Below, piece by piece: positions 1 through 7,591 of a stretch of DNA of 64,000 nt. The notes below the pieces were generated by a model, which did not search any database, was not told the DNA's origin, and saw only the letters and a list, made by a program, of their open reading frames with translations. The position numbers and the translations under genes were made by a program. The first letter of the stretch is position 1; each line of letters starts with the position of its first letter. This DNA is from Solitalea canadensis DSM 3403 (GTDB taxonomy: Bacteria; Bacteroidota; Bacteroidia; Sphingobacteriales; Sphingobacteriaceae): NCBI RefSeq assembly GCF_000242635.2, contig NC_017770.1, positions 1,178,001-1,242,000 on the forward strand, in the 5' to 3' direction.

Positions 1-1
1 T

Positions 2-91
2 TATATGCCCTGGAAATCAATTGGTCATTTTACCGACGAAGAGCTTAAATCTATTTTCATGTACTTGCAACAACTTTCGGATAAGCATTAA
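2..91 (+). CDS. C-terminal end of a c-type cytochrome-like protein (5' end outside window)
   Basis: Only the last 29 codons are present, ending in TAA at 89-91. The peptide contains MPWKSIGHFTDEELKSIF and ends in QQLSDKH, which resembles the last helix of small c-type cytochrome domains (a methionine-proline-tryptophan ligand region followed by 'D-E-E-L-x-x-I-x-x-Y-L'). The haem motif CXXCH would lie upstream of the window and cannot be checked. It runs tail to tail with the AraC gene on the other strand, only 5 bp apart. The family call is an inference from a short stretch. Confidence 0.5.
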   Translation, partial: YMPWKSIGHFTDEELKSIFMYLQQLSDKH

Positions 92-96
92 TGCCA

Positions 97-1119
97 TTAA
101 TTTAATGCTTTTCGATAAGCGTTAGGCGATGTGCCCGTCCATTCGCGAAAAGCCCTTTGAAAGGTGCTTGGTTCTGCATAACCCAGCTTATAGGAAATTT
201 GAGCAATCGTAAGTTTTTCGCTGCGCAACAAGCTACACGCCAGCTCATGCTTAATGGTATCGCTCAATATCCTGAAGCTGGTGTTTTCTATTTTTAGTTT
301 ACGCTGCAATGTTCGGGGTGTTAAGCGCAGATGTGCTGCTATCTCTTCCAACTGTGGAAACGTATAATTAAAATGCTTAAGAATGCTTTGTCTCACCACG
401 CCACTAAAGTCGCCCACACACCTTTCCTTATCCATCTCTTTTTCCAACAATGCTTTGAAAACCTCATTCAGCTCTTTGTTATAACCAATAACAGTTGTTT
501 TCATATCCACCATGGAAAATACAATGCAATTGCATGATTCATTGAAGGTGGGCCGGCACTTGAAGAGCTGCTCATGTAAACTTGTATCACTGACCCTGGA
601 ATATCGGTACATCACCTTTTTCAATGAAAACAGCTTACCTGTTAAGAGATATAACACATGCAATGTTCCGGCATAGGCCATATCTACACTATGTCTTGCG
701 GTTTCGGGCGATATATCGTTCCATACTTGCAAAGGCTCACAATAATAATACAGATCTTGGTCCTTCACTTCAATATAGAAGTTGTACAAGCGGGTAAAAG
801 CAGCGGTGAACTGCTGCAGGCTTTCAAGAGCCATTAAAACATCTTTACTTGTCTGCATTAAATGACCCGTAATGCCCAGTACTACTGAAGTTGTTTTTCT
901 TCCGATTTCTAGTCCCAGGTTCCTTTTTCCTGAAATGGTCAATGCCGCCTCCATAATAGCACAGTTTTGTTCCAGGGATAGCCTGTAGCCGGCATCCTCC
1001 AGTTCTTGGGGAGAAATTCCACCGGCCTGGCAAATGCTTTCGATCTGCGCATTGCTACAGTTGGTTCCTAAAACAATATTTCTGATAATGGGCATACTTA
1101 CCCAAAAGTCTGTTGACAT
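97..1119 (-). CDS. AraC-family transcriptional regulator
   Basis: A 340-residue regulator. Residues about 15-200 match the N-terminal 'arabinose-binding' type domain found in OruR/ArgR-like AraC proteins (GLEIGRKTTSVVLGITGHLM region). Residues about 240-338 form the two helix-turn-helix AraC DNA-binding domain: LEEIAAHLRLTPRTLQRKL is the first HTH, and TIAQISYKLGYAEPSTFQRA followed by FREWTGTSPNAYR is the second HTH with the family signature. The length is typical for this subclass. The divergent 1120-1235 region holds no intact target gene; a HupE/UreJ fragment lies beyond it, so the regulated gene may be lost. The ligand is unknown. Confidence 0.93.
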   Translation of the reverse strand: MSTDFWVSMPIIRNIVLGTNCSNAQIESICQAGGISPQELEDAGYRLSLEQNCAIMEAALTISGKRNLGLEIGRKTTSVVLGITGHLMQTSKDVLMALESLQQFTAAFTRLYNFYIEVKDQDLYYYCEPLQVWNDISPETARHSVDMAYAGTLHVLYLLTGKLFSLKKVMYRYSRVSDTSLHEQLFKCRPTFNESCNCIVFSMVDMKTTVIGYNKELNEVFKALLEKEMDKERCVGDFSGVVRQSILKHFNYTFPQLEEIAAHLRLTPRTLQRKLKIENTSFRILSDTIKHELACSLLRSEKLTIAQISYKLGYAEPSTFQRAFREWTGTSPNAYRKALN

Positions 1120-1235
1120 ATAAAAAATAGTTGCACTGGAAACAATTTCCTCGTTGCCTTAACAAGAAGCCAGGTTCTAAGATAATCACTGCCTATGCAA
1201 ATAACAACAAAGCCACCTTTTGCTATCGCTATTAG

Positions 1236-1388
1236 TCCGGTATAGGGCTACCGCAACAATCTATTCCGTTTGCTTTATTTCTTTTTAATGTTGGAGTTGA
1301 GATAGGCCAGCTGATTTTTGTCTTTGTCGTTTTATTGGTGATCCGTCAGCTAGTTAGAGTTGGCTATGATTTTTACTCATTCGTATGA
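1236..1388 (+). pseudogene. HupE/UreJ-family membrane protein fragment
   Basis: An open stretch of 50 codons without a start reads GLPQQSIPFALFLFNVGVEI and then GQLIFVFVVLLVIRQL before a stop. This matches the C-terminal third of HupE/UreJ_2 membrane proteins, where 'GLP...A..FFNVGVEIGQL.FV' is the conserved core. The N-terminal two thirds are missing and a TAG lies just upstream. It sits between the AraC gene and an IS21 remnant, so it is probably debris of a former accessory segment. Confidence 0.6.
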
Positions 1389-1472
1389 AAATGAATCTCA
1401 TAACAAGTGGAATGGTAGCAGGTATGAACGCTGCAATAATAGGCGACCTTCAGTACGAAATACATCACTTCA

Positions 1473-1631
1473 TTAGTTCACTTTCAACTGGTCTTGTAAG
1501 AGTTCACAGAACCTGGAATACTGAAAGCCGGACGAATATTCTTTAATGTATTCTTCCCAAAGCAGTAAAGGGGTTACTCCGGTTCGACGGAGTTCCTGGT
1601 TAAAATATTCAATAACCTCAATTTTTCCGCT
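1473..1631 (-). pseudogene. IS21-family IstA transposase fragment
   Basis: Reading the minus strand gives a 50-codon open stretch containing ELRRTGVTPLLLWEEYIKEY and FQYSRFCELLQDQL. This matches the internal IstA motif 'L-K-R-x-G-V-T-L-x-L-L-W-E-E-Y ... Y-x-Y-S-x-F-C', normally about residues 90-135 of a 400-500 residue transposase. Both ends are missing and no IstB gene or inverted repeats are visible. The fragment overlaps the 3' end of the anti-sigma-like gene by 14 bp, so that gene's tail may have been altered by the insertion or its decay. Confidence 0.6.
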
Positions 1632-2196
1632 TTATACTGTCTTTTACAGAAGGAACCAGCTGATAATCCCCATCACTAATGCCTTTTACTCCCCTGGATT
1701 TCTTTTTTGTTGGAATGGTATCCGTTTGTGGTGCCGGTACTGCAGGAGCCTCCACTGCTTTTTGTGCTGGAGGTATTGTTTCAGTTTCTTTGGTTGAACT
1801 TTGTTCAGTCTCTTTCCGTTCATTTGTTTCAGAAACAACTACCGGCTTATGCTTTCTTATTTCGATTGGAGGCATAGTATGGTTTAACGTATCCTTGTTA
1901 TTTTTTGCAGGTTGGTGATATTGAACTGGTACTGGTTTGTCTTTTAAGTTTCTTTCGCTCTCGAAGTTTTGTTTTGTGATAAATAAATAAGTAATAACAG
2001 CTACGGTAAATGTAAACAGGCTGCCTCCACCTATCCACCAGTTGGAATGATTTGTCCCCCCTGAACCAGAGTCAGTAGGCATCTCAATACTCAGCTGCTG
2101 CTCAATAGTAGCCCAGATGGAATTGGCCTGGTCGGGCACATCCATTTCCTGCAGCTTTTGAGCGATCAGTTGTTCATATGTGGTTGGGTGGTTCAT
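1618..2196 (-). CDS. Putative anti-sigma factor, single-pass membrane protein
   Basis: 192 residues when started at the ATG at 2196, whose ATGA overlaps the stop of the sigma gene; a longer frame upstream lies inside the sigma gene and is unlikely. Residues 1-50 are cytoplasmic (YEQLIAQKLQEMDVP...), about 53-73 form one transmembrane helix (WWIGGGSLFTFTVAVITYLF), and the rest is a periplasmic Pro/Thr/Lys-rich tail. No zinc-type anti-sigma motif is visible. The coupling to an ECF sigma gene, size and topology suggest an anti-sigma role; this is inference from context. The C-terminus abuts an IS21 remnant, so it may be shortened. Confidence 0.6.
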   Translation of the reverse strand: MNHPTTYEQLIAQKLQEMDVPDQANSIWATIEQQLSIEMPTDSGSGGTNHSNWWIGGGSLFTFTVAVITYLFITKQNFESERNLKDKPVPVQYHQPAKNNKDTLNHTMPPIEIRKHKPVVVSETNERKETEQSSTKETETIPPAQKAVEAPAVPAPQTDTIPTKKKSRGVKGISDGDYQLVPSVKDSIKRKN

Positions 2197-2741
2197 GCAG
2201 TATTTACGTATGCTATGTTCTTTTGCAATGTTTTTCGGGCTTCGCTCAGGTGCCATTTACTCGTTCCTTCGCTTATGCCTAGGGCTTCGGCAATCTCTTT
2301 GTGCTTATAGCCTTCTACCGCATACAACACAAAAACGGCATGGGTGGCAGGGGGAAGCTTCTGGATCATAGTCATAATTTCATCCGCGTTTAGGCGGTCC
2401 AGTGCGGCATTATCAATAGCAGGTTCGGCTACGGTTTCGATCTCCACGTTATCCATGAACCTGTTTCTTGACTTAATATGATCCAGACCTTCGTTAATGA
2501 CAATGCGCTTTACCCAGGAAAAGATCGTTCCTTTGCTTTCGTCGAACATGTGGATATATTTGAATATCCGTACAAAAGCATGACTGAGGATATCCGCAGC
2601 ATCCATCTCATCCCTTGAATAGCGCATCGCCGTTGACATGGTAAATTTGTAGAGCATTCGGTAAAGCACTTCCTGGGCTCTCCGGTCGTTTTTCCGGCAG
2701 CCTTCCAAAATGAGCTTTATTTCTGCTTCCTGTTTTTGCAC
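2193..2741 (-). CDS. ECF-type RNA polymerase sigma factor
   Basis: 182 residues, the usual ECF size. Region 2 spans about residues 25-95 (DILSHAFVRIFKYIHMFD, FSWVKRIVINEGLDHIK) and region 4 about 122-175 (LPPATHAVFVLYAVEGYKHK, EIAEALGISEGTSKWHLSEA), the latter with a clear helix-turn-helix. It directs RNA polymerase to a small regulon. It is first in a minus-strand pair with the overlapping anti-sigma-like gene. The two exported proteins at 2766-4409 lie just upstream on the same strand and could belong to the regulon or transcript. Confidence 0.92.
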   Translation of the reverse strand: MQKQEAEIKLILEGCRKNDRRAQEVLYRMLYKFTMSTAMRYSRDEMDAADILSHAFVRIFKYIHMFDESKGTIFSWVKRIVINEGLDHIKSRNRFMDNVEIETVAEPAIDNAALDRLNADEIMTMIQKLPPATHAVFVLYAVEGYKHKEIAEALGISEGTSKWHLSEARKTLQKNIAYVNTA

Positions 2742-2765
2742 TATTGCGGTACTTAATCTTTTTGT

Positions 2766-3614
2766 TTAGTCAACATCTTCTGTAGATTCCAGTTTACGAA
2801 GAAGAATTGCTGAAGATACAGACGCAAGGATAAATTTGGTTTTTTTATCCATCTCATTATAAATCCATACGTTATTGTCGTACGTGTCAATAATGCCAAC
2901 CACACCGTCATCTATCCGCAACTCATAACCCGCAGGCATCTTAACCGGCATGTTCACAGGTCTGCCTTTTTGAGTAGTCGCCTTTTGAGTACGAATGGTT
3001 CTAATGGCAATGGTTTCCTTTCCATTGGTGGCATAGCCATCTTCCTCTATATAAGGCAGGTCGAACAAATGCTTTGCGGTGTCTTTTTTTGCTTCGTAGT
3101 TGTTGTAAAGCACCACCTGCCATGGCTCATCATAATTCGGGATAAGAGGCAGGATGGCTGCGGAAAATGAGTACTGATAATTTTTCGTTGAAGAGATATC
3201 GGTTAACCATTTGATCTGCGTTTTGATATCCTGTTCTTCCGCACTTTTCCTTTCGATACAGAAGACCTGAGCTTCAAGTCCATCGACGTCATATAAGCTG
3301 TATTGATATTTGATAGTAGAGGTTGTGGTTTTATTGATATTGTCGATGTTGAAGACCTTTAACAGGCGATCTTCGGTACTAACATCTGACACACGGTCGT
3401 TTTTTTCCTGGGTTCTTACCCAGCCGTTTTTGATATTTGAAGTGGTATAATCCCCGAAGGCAAGCTTCTGATTAATGGTAAAGCCGTTTAATCCCTTTAC
3501 ATGCATTTCGGTGGCCTGACTGCTGAATTGCTCCGGAACACCCAGTTTAACCGTAGAACATGCAGTAAAGGCAAGAACCGGGATCAGAAGGATAGTATAT
3601 AGTTTTATTTTCAT
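2766..3614 (-). CDS. Predicted lipoprotein of unknown function
   Basis: 282 residues beginning with a lipoprotein signal (hydrophobic core LYTILLIPVLA and lipobox AFTAC). The mature part has no domain I recognise; it is rich in beta-strand-like segments (GYELRIDDGVVGIIDTYDNN) and ends in an alanine/serine-rich helix (FILASVSSAILLRKLES). It looks distantly paralogous to the next gene at 3630-4409: both carry an 'L-x-F-x-[DE]-Y-x-[ST]-x-x-I' stretch near residue 50 and a similar C-terminal helix ending in 'L-x-x-R'. It lies 15 bp from that gene and 24 bp from the sigma factor, so the four genes may be one transcript. Confidence 0.75.
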   Translation of the reverse strand: MKIKLYTILLIPVLAFTACSTVKLGVPEQFSSQATEMHVKGLNGFTINQKLAFGDYTTSNIKNGWVRTQEKNDRVSDVSTEDRLLKVFNIDNINKTTTSTIKYQYSLYDVDGLEAQVFCIERKSAEEQDIKTQIKWLTDISSTKNYQYSFSAAILPLIPNYDEPWQVVLYNNYEAKKDTAKHLFDLPYIEEDGYATNGKETIAIRTIRTQKATTQKGRPVNMPVKMPAGYELRIDDGVVGIIDTYDNNVWIYNEMDKKTKFILASVSSAILLRKLESTEDVD

Positions 3615-3629
3615 TGTGTTTAATCTAAT

Positions 3630-4409
3630 TTATTGATAAATGTCTTTTCTGATGGTAAGCAGGGATGCTGCTGCGGCAATTACATCTTTTATCTGATCGT
3701 CTAAATCTTCGTTGATCCAGAAGCGACGGTCTGCTTCTTTGAAACTTACCGCTGCCACTACCTGACTGTTATAGGTAAAGGCATAAACCATGTTGATACT
3801 GGCAAGTAAGCTGATGGGACTTTTATCACTTACAGGTTTATCGCGTAGCAATAATGTGGTTTTTACAAACGTGATCTCGTAGTTCCCTTGACGGATAATT
3901 CCTCTCTGATCCTCATCCTTGCTGCCGTTAAGGTTAGATGCCGCCATGCTCCATATATGAGTGGTGTCTGATGCCAGTTGGATGCGGGCATCCAGAAAAT
4001 CTTTGTTCCGGGCGCCGAAGAATGTTGAATCTTGCCGGAGCAGCAATCGAAAGGTTTCATTTTTGCGGAGGATGGCACGACATTCGGTACTTGAAACAAG
4101 TTCGCCATTCTTTTCCATATCAAAGCGGAACACATCTTTCGCCCCCAGGTTGTCTTTTTTAACCAAGGGAATGTCGCCCACCATTAGAATATTCACCAGG
4201 GAAGGCGCTTTGTAATAGAAGAACGAACCCAGCGTACGGCGAATATGCTGCGATTTGTACTCGGCAAAGGTAAGGTTTCTTTTCAATGAATTGTCCTGAC
4301 CAGTCATCCGGTAAGGCTGTAGCCGCATGTCGGCCGGCGGGATCTTATTCTGACCCAATGCTGCAGACACACAGCACATCCAGCATATTATAAAAATTCC
4401 ATGTCTCAT
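3630..4409 (-). CDS. Exported protein of unknown function, paralogue of the neighbouring lipoprotein
   Basis: Started at the ATG at 4409, because this gives a clean signal peptide (MRHGIFIICWMCCVSAALGQ) and the extra 14 upstream codons are highly charged. About 259 residues. The body shares a pattern with the 2766-3614 product (LTFAEYKSQHIRRTLG near the N-terminus; IAAAASLLTIRKDIYQ at the C-terminus). No enzyme motif is visible. Tandem paralogues next to an ECF sigma/anti-sigma pair suggest an envelope function; that is inference. Confidence 0.7.
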   Translation of the reverse strand: MRHGIFIICWMCCVSAALGQNKIPPADMRLQPYRMTGQDNSLKRNLTFAEYKSQHIRRTLGSFFYYKAPSLVNILMVGDIPLVKKDNLGAKDVFRFDMEKNGELVSSTECRAILRKNETFRLLLRQDSTFFGARNKDFLDARIQLASDTTHIWSMAASNLNGSKDEDQRGIIRQGNYEITFVKTTLLLRDKPVSDKSPISLLASINMVYAFTYNSQVVAAVSFKEADRRFWINEDLDDQIKDVIAAAASLLTIRKDIYQ

Positions 4410-4518
4410 CTTACAATAAAGATGTCGTTTTTTTTTAATGTTTGTTATCACTTTTTCTGGTCTATTTGCTGCAATACCCTTTGATCCTTAAGAAAGGTTG
4501 GGTATTGCAGTGAAAAAT

Positions 4519-5427
4519 TTAATATTCAAATGCTGCTTCCATCGCAGGTAGCTGTTTATCATAGGTGTACGATGTCCGTTTGCTGGTAGGATAACCGTGA
4601 ACATCATATGTATAGCTATAGTGTTCAATCGGGTTGTAGCTGCTTAAGATTTCTTTTTTGCCAGGGTTATTTACAAAGAAGGTTAACGGCTGCAAAACGT
4701 AGTCGAAGCTCGCTGCATTCTTCGGAGATTTCTTCGTGTCAAAGTTAGAGAACTGCAATTCGGTAGAACGCACAAATGATTGGCTGCTTTCCACGTACCA
4801 GAAAAGGGTATAATGGGTTAAATTACCAGTGGCATCATATGTAAAGCTGGTTTTAGACCGTGGCATAACTGTGCCATTCAAAGCAACATTGTATTCGGCA
4901 TATCCAGTCAACTGCTTTTTTGCGTTAAACTGAAATTGGTATTTCTTCAGTGGCCTGTTCAGCTTGTCAAAGCTTAACGCTTCGCTCCATACGTCGCCAC
5001 TATAGGTATATTCAGTGCGGAAACCGTCTTTGCTGGTTACGCTGATCAATCTGCCACTGGCATCATACGCATAGGTGTATTCATCCCGTTTCACGATATC
5101 GGTTCCCTGTACGCTGTTGTATTGCCGGTTATACTTTACCAAATCACCTTGTGTATTGTATTCAAATTCCTTATAATCCATTGGCGCCCATTTTATTTTC
5201 CGGAGTTGTCCGGGAACGGAGGGTACTGAAGGATCTGGCGGTGGGGTAGTCGTACCGGGAGCAGAAGGCGTCTGTCCGGCAGGTGGAGTAGTAGTACCAG
5301 GAGCAGGCTGTTGTGTGATCGGGTCTTTCTCTAGAGCCACAGGAAGCTCGGTTTTTTCACATCCGGTTACGGAAAGAAACACTGTTGAAATGGCGAGAAC
5401 GCCTAAAGTTTTAAAGGAGTTGTTCAT
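4519..5427 (-). CDS. YD-repeat-containing lipoprotein
   Basis: About 302 residues from the ATG at 5427, chosen because it starts a lipoprotein signal (TLGVLAISTVFLSVTGC). After a Pro/Thr linker (residues about 30-75, 'PGTTTPP' twice) come degenerate YD-type beta repeats: EYTYAYDASGRLISV, SFTYDATGNLTHYTL, HYSYTYDVHGYPTSKR. This is the DUF4595-like architecture common in Bacteroidota surface lipoproteins, much shorter than true Rhs proteins and without a toxin tip. The substrate is unknown. It is transcribed alone, away from the tmRNA fragment. Confidence 0.8.
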   Translation of the reverse strand: MNNSFKTLGVLAISTVFLSVTGCEKTELPVALEKDPITQQPAPGTTTPPAGQTPSAPGTTTPPPDPSVPSVPGQLRKIKWAPMDYKEFEYNTQGDLVKYNRQYNSVQGTDIVKRDEYTYAYDASGRLISVTSKDGFRTEYTYSGDVWSEALSFDKLNRPLKKYQFQFNAKKQLTGYAEYNVALNGTVMPRSKTSFTYDATGNLTHYTLFWYVESSQSFVRSTELQFSNFDTKKSPKNAASFDYVLQPLTFFVNNPGKKEILSSYNPIEHYSYTYDVHGYPTSKRTSYTYDKQLPAMEAAFEY

Positions 5428-5681
5428 TGTTCTTAATCTATTTTTACAGCAATACCCCATGTCGCGGAAGAAGGGTTGGGTAGAAATGAAAAAAAATTAT
5501 AGACTAAATGTGAAAATGGAAAGAAAGAGAGGTTCAGGCTTGTATTGTACTTTGTTTTATATGCACGTACCCATTGATCGGAACTAAATAAGCACTCAAA
5601 ATGTTGAAAGAAATTTAAGTTGTTTATTGAAATTACCCGGAATTCAAATTCCATCCGAATAGGATTGTCCGTTAAACAAAA

Positions 5682-5724
5682 AAAAACACCCTTGTAAATA
5701 TTTGATTTACAAGGGTGTTTTTTT
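5682..5724 (-). terminator. Rho-independent terminator downstream of the tmRNA fragment
   Basis: Perfect stem AACACCCTTGTAAAT / ATTTACAAGGGTGTT around a TTTG-type loop, flanked by A-runs on the left and T-runs on the right, so it can work in both directions. It starts 7 bp past the 3' end of the ssrA-like sequence. Confidence 0.85.
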
Positions 5725-5730
5725 AATCCG

Positions 5731-5845
5731 TGGAGCTGGAGGGATTCGAACCCTCGTCCAAACATGGGACCTGATGCGCCTTCTACATGCTTAGTTGGTG
5801 TTTAATTTTCGATCGTAATCTGCCCGCCTACAGGCTAATTACAAC
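5731..5845 (-). ncRNA. ssrA: 3' fragment of tmRNA (ssrA), 5' part not present next to it
   Basis: On the minus strand the sequence has the tmRNA tail: a last-pseudoknot-like GC-rich stretch, then CTAAGCATGTAGAAGG, then the tRNA-like end with GTTTGGACGAGGGTTCGAAT (T-arm GGTTCGAATCC) and acceptor end CAGCTCCA; CCA is not encoded beyond this. A full tmRNA is about 350-400 nt and starts with a GGGGCTGA-like strand pairing with the acceptor. Reading to 6100 I find no 5' acceptor strand, no tag reading frame and no resume codon; instead a repeat-like stem-loop begins at about 5856. I read it as a 3' ssrA remnant, as left by elements that integrate into ssrA. Confidence 0.7.
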
Positions 5846-5855
5846 TGCAAATAAA

Positions 5856-5945
5856 GCAAAGGTCTCTGACCGGGATTAAAGCATTAGCATTGAATCATGC
5901 ATTTGAGATAACGATTTATATTTTTTACCCAGTCAGAAATCTTTT
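5856..5945. repeat. Degenerate copy of the cassette stem-loop (H0)
   Basis: Begins with ACTGCAAATAAAGCAAAGGT and the left arm GTCTCTGACCGGG; a decayed right arm CCCAGTCAGAAATC followed by a T-run lies at about 5927-5946. It matches the stem-loops at 23.4, 26.8, 30.0, 32.8 and 34.8 kb in left flank, arm sequence and T-run, and, like two of them, is followed about 130 bp later by a RadC-like start. Confidence 0.6.
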
Positions 5946-6081
5946 TTTACCGTATTTAATCCTAAATAACGTTTAACTGAATACCTAAAATAGCTGAGTC
6001 AGTCTGAAAAGCTCCACTTTATCCCAACAATTTTTCATTCAATAAAAATTCAATTCCCTTCAAATTGATATCTTTATCGCT

Positions 6082-6479
6082 ATGAACATCAGACTTACCG
6101 AAGAACAGAAATCAGAATCCTTGAGCTATCGGATTCGGATTATAGTGTCACAGAGCAAATGATGGCGATAGGTAAGTTCTTAAAAATTCCGGTGATCGAT
6201 CACCTTATTATTTCCGAAACCGACTATATGAGCTTTAAAGACAAAGGCTATTTAGATAAAATTGATGTGGATAACCGTTATGATCTTTCTTTTACCCAGG
6301 TTAAATTGTTACTAAGCCAGTTGAAGGAATCGGAAGATAAGAAAAAGGAAATGGCTGAAGAATCGGAGATAAAATTGAAAAATATTGCTCAAAACTTAAT
6401 CAATCAAGGTTTAACGATTGACGCAATCATACAAGCCACAGGGCTATCAAAAGAACAGATAGAGAAGTTACAGAGATAA
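6082..6479 (+). pseudogene. RadC-like JAB-domain gene with internal deletion
   Basis: The first codons (MNIRLTEEQK) match the start of RadC-like JAB proteins and also the remnants at 23554 and 26963. After about 13 codons the sequence jumps, out of frame, to the C-terminal part (VTEQMMAIGKFLKIPVIDHL, IISETDYMSFKDKGY), skipping the JAMM metal site (HxHx7Sx2D). The tail (residues about 60-106 of the open part) is a helical extension ending LTIDAIIQATGLSKEQIEKL, like the tail of Rpn-family proteins. The C-terminal open frame 6159-6479 could still be translated, but it lacks the catalytic centre. Confidence 0.75.
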
Positions 6480-6559
6480 GCCAAGTTAAAGCACTAACCT
6501 TTATTTTCTTCAACAGACAATTATCGCCATAAAATACTGTTTTTACTTTCCTTTGCTGT

Positions 6560-6809
6560 AATCCAGTGAGATTGGTTGACCCTGCAGGAATGCTTGATAG
6601 CGATCCTCCTGTTCAAAGCGCAACTGAGGTAGAAAAAGAAGTTCCAAGGAATTCAATATGGCAAAACATGGTCTCAGTTTTATAGCTCGATATATGAAAT
6701 GCAGAATTTCAATACTCCAACAACAAGTAATGTAGTTGAGGCACAATGGAGTCAGAAGATGAATGATATAGGAGTTACCAACGAGGGAGATCTATATAGT
6801 GGCAACTAA
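6560..6809 (+). pseudogene. Rhs tip remnant: end of the RHS core plus a frameshifted toxin domain
   Basis: The reading NPVRLVDPAGMLDSDPPVQS is the hallmark end of the RHS-associated core ('NNP..LVDP.G'), here without the rest of the core. The frame then shifts near 6650, and the downstream part (YGKTWSQFYSSIYEMQNFN ... EGDLYSGN stop) reads as the end of a toxin domain that I do not recognise. Just upstream, 6510-6555 matches the spacer between the 209-residue gene and the pyocin-knob gene in the main array, so this is a decayed cassette of the same kind. Confidence 0.65.
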
Positions 6810-6845
6810 TAACAGAATTATATTTACAATAAAAAGATAAACTTA

Positions 6846-7271
6846 ATGTTGGGATTGTATTACAGAATTTGGGTAGATCTTATAAAGGGGGCAAAGTCAA
6901 GACCAGAGAATAGGAACAGTTGGGCTTTACAAAGCTTCGCTTTCATGTCAACAGCAATGGCATATAACTTTTCGTTAATCATGACAGTTATTCAGAAGCA
7001 CATTGTTGGATATTATTTCTATGATGTTGAGTTTAACTTTCTCCCTGAATATATGGCAAACATTTTAACGTTCGTAGTGTCGTATGCTCTACCTTGTGTT
7101 TTATTGAATTACTTTCTAATATTTTATAATTACAGGTACAAGGAGTTACTGAAAAGATATCCTTCCAAAGAAGGCAAGCTTTTTCTTACCTACTTTTTGA
7201 TATCAATGCTTCTACCTCTTGTTTTATTAATAGGGGGTATTATTCTTAATCGATTAGGACTAATTAGTTAA
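6846..7271 (+). CDS. Small membrane protein, putative immunity protein
   Basis: 141 residues with three predicted membrane segments: about 30-50 (FAFMSTAMAYNFSLIMTVIQ), 68-95 (YMANILTFVVSYALPCVLLN) and 112-137 (LTYFLISMLLPLVLLIGGII). It begins 36 bp after the Rhs tip remnant and is followed by a stem-loop repeat, the position held by immunity genes in the 20-35 kb array. I do not recognise the family. Immunity to the decayed upstream toxin is inferred from position only; retention of an intact immunity gene after toxin loss is common in such loci. Confidence 0.55.
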   Translation: MLGLYYRIWVDLIKGAKSRPENRNSWALQSFAFMSTAMAYNFSLIMTVIQKHIVGYYFYDVEFNFLPEYMANILTFVVSYALPCVLLNYFLIFYNYRYKELLKRYPSKEGKLFLTYFLISMLLPLVLLIGGIILNRLGLIS

Positions 7272-7329
7272 TTCAAATGAACCCTGTTGCCAGGGCATAT
7301 CTTATGTCTTGGCGCGGCGAGACTTAAGA

Positions 7330-7370
7330 CTGCAAATAAAACCAAGGTCTTTCAGACCGACATAAAACAT
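7330..7370. repeat. Partial copy of the cassette stem-loop left arm
   Basis: CTGCAAATAAAACCAAGGTC followed by TTTCAGACCGACATAAAACA repeats the left flank and left arm seen at 5850 and 32797. It contains its own short inverted repeat GGTCT-N3-AGACC (7346-7358). No right arm is visible. The rest of 7272-7591 shows a GTTGCCAGGGCA-type short palindrome near 7285 and otherwise nothing I can name. Confidence 0.45.
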
Positions 7371-7591
7371 AACTACAAGCAAAATCATCCAGTTTTGCTG
7401 TATAACCTTAGAAGAAAAGTTTACTGCCAGTATTGACTTGATAAGGAATACTTATTATTTGATATGCCCTGATTAGCTTTAAGCCGTTATAGTTTTTTAC
7501 TTTTATAAAGTTTAAAAAAGTCAGAAAGCGTAAAAACAGATATGTTTTTAATGGATTAAGACTTAACTAATTTTCAGATATAAAAATCAAA

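Noticed and set aside
845-1033. Minus-strand frame inside the AraC gene
   Set aside because: Shadow of the AraC coding frame; no family resemblance.
1390-1550. A 51-codon plus-strand frame starting with MNLITSGMVAGMN
   Set aside because: No family resemblance and it overlaps the better supported IstA fragment on the other strand.
5856-6110. 5' half of the tmRNA
   Set aside because: No tag-like reading frame, no resume codon context and no strand pairing with the acceptor CAGCTCC; the sequence matches the cassette stem-loop instead.
6543-6746. A 67-codon minus-strand frame as a gene
   Set aside because: It lies opposite the Rhs tip remnant, which has clear family motifs on the plus strand.
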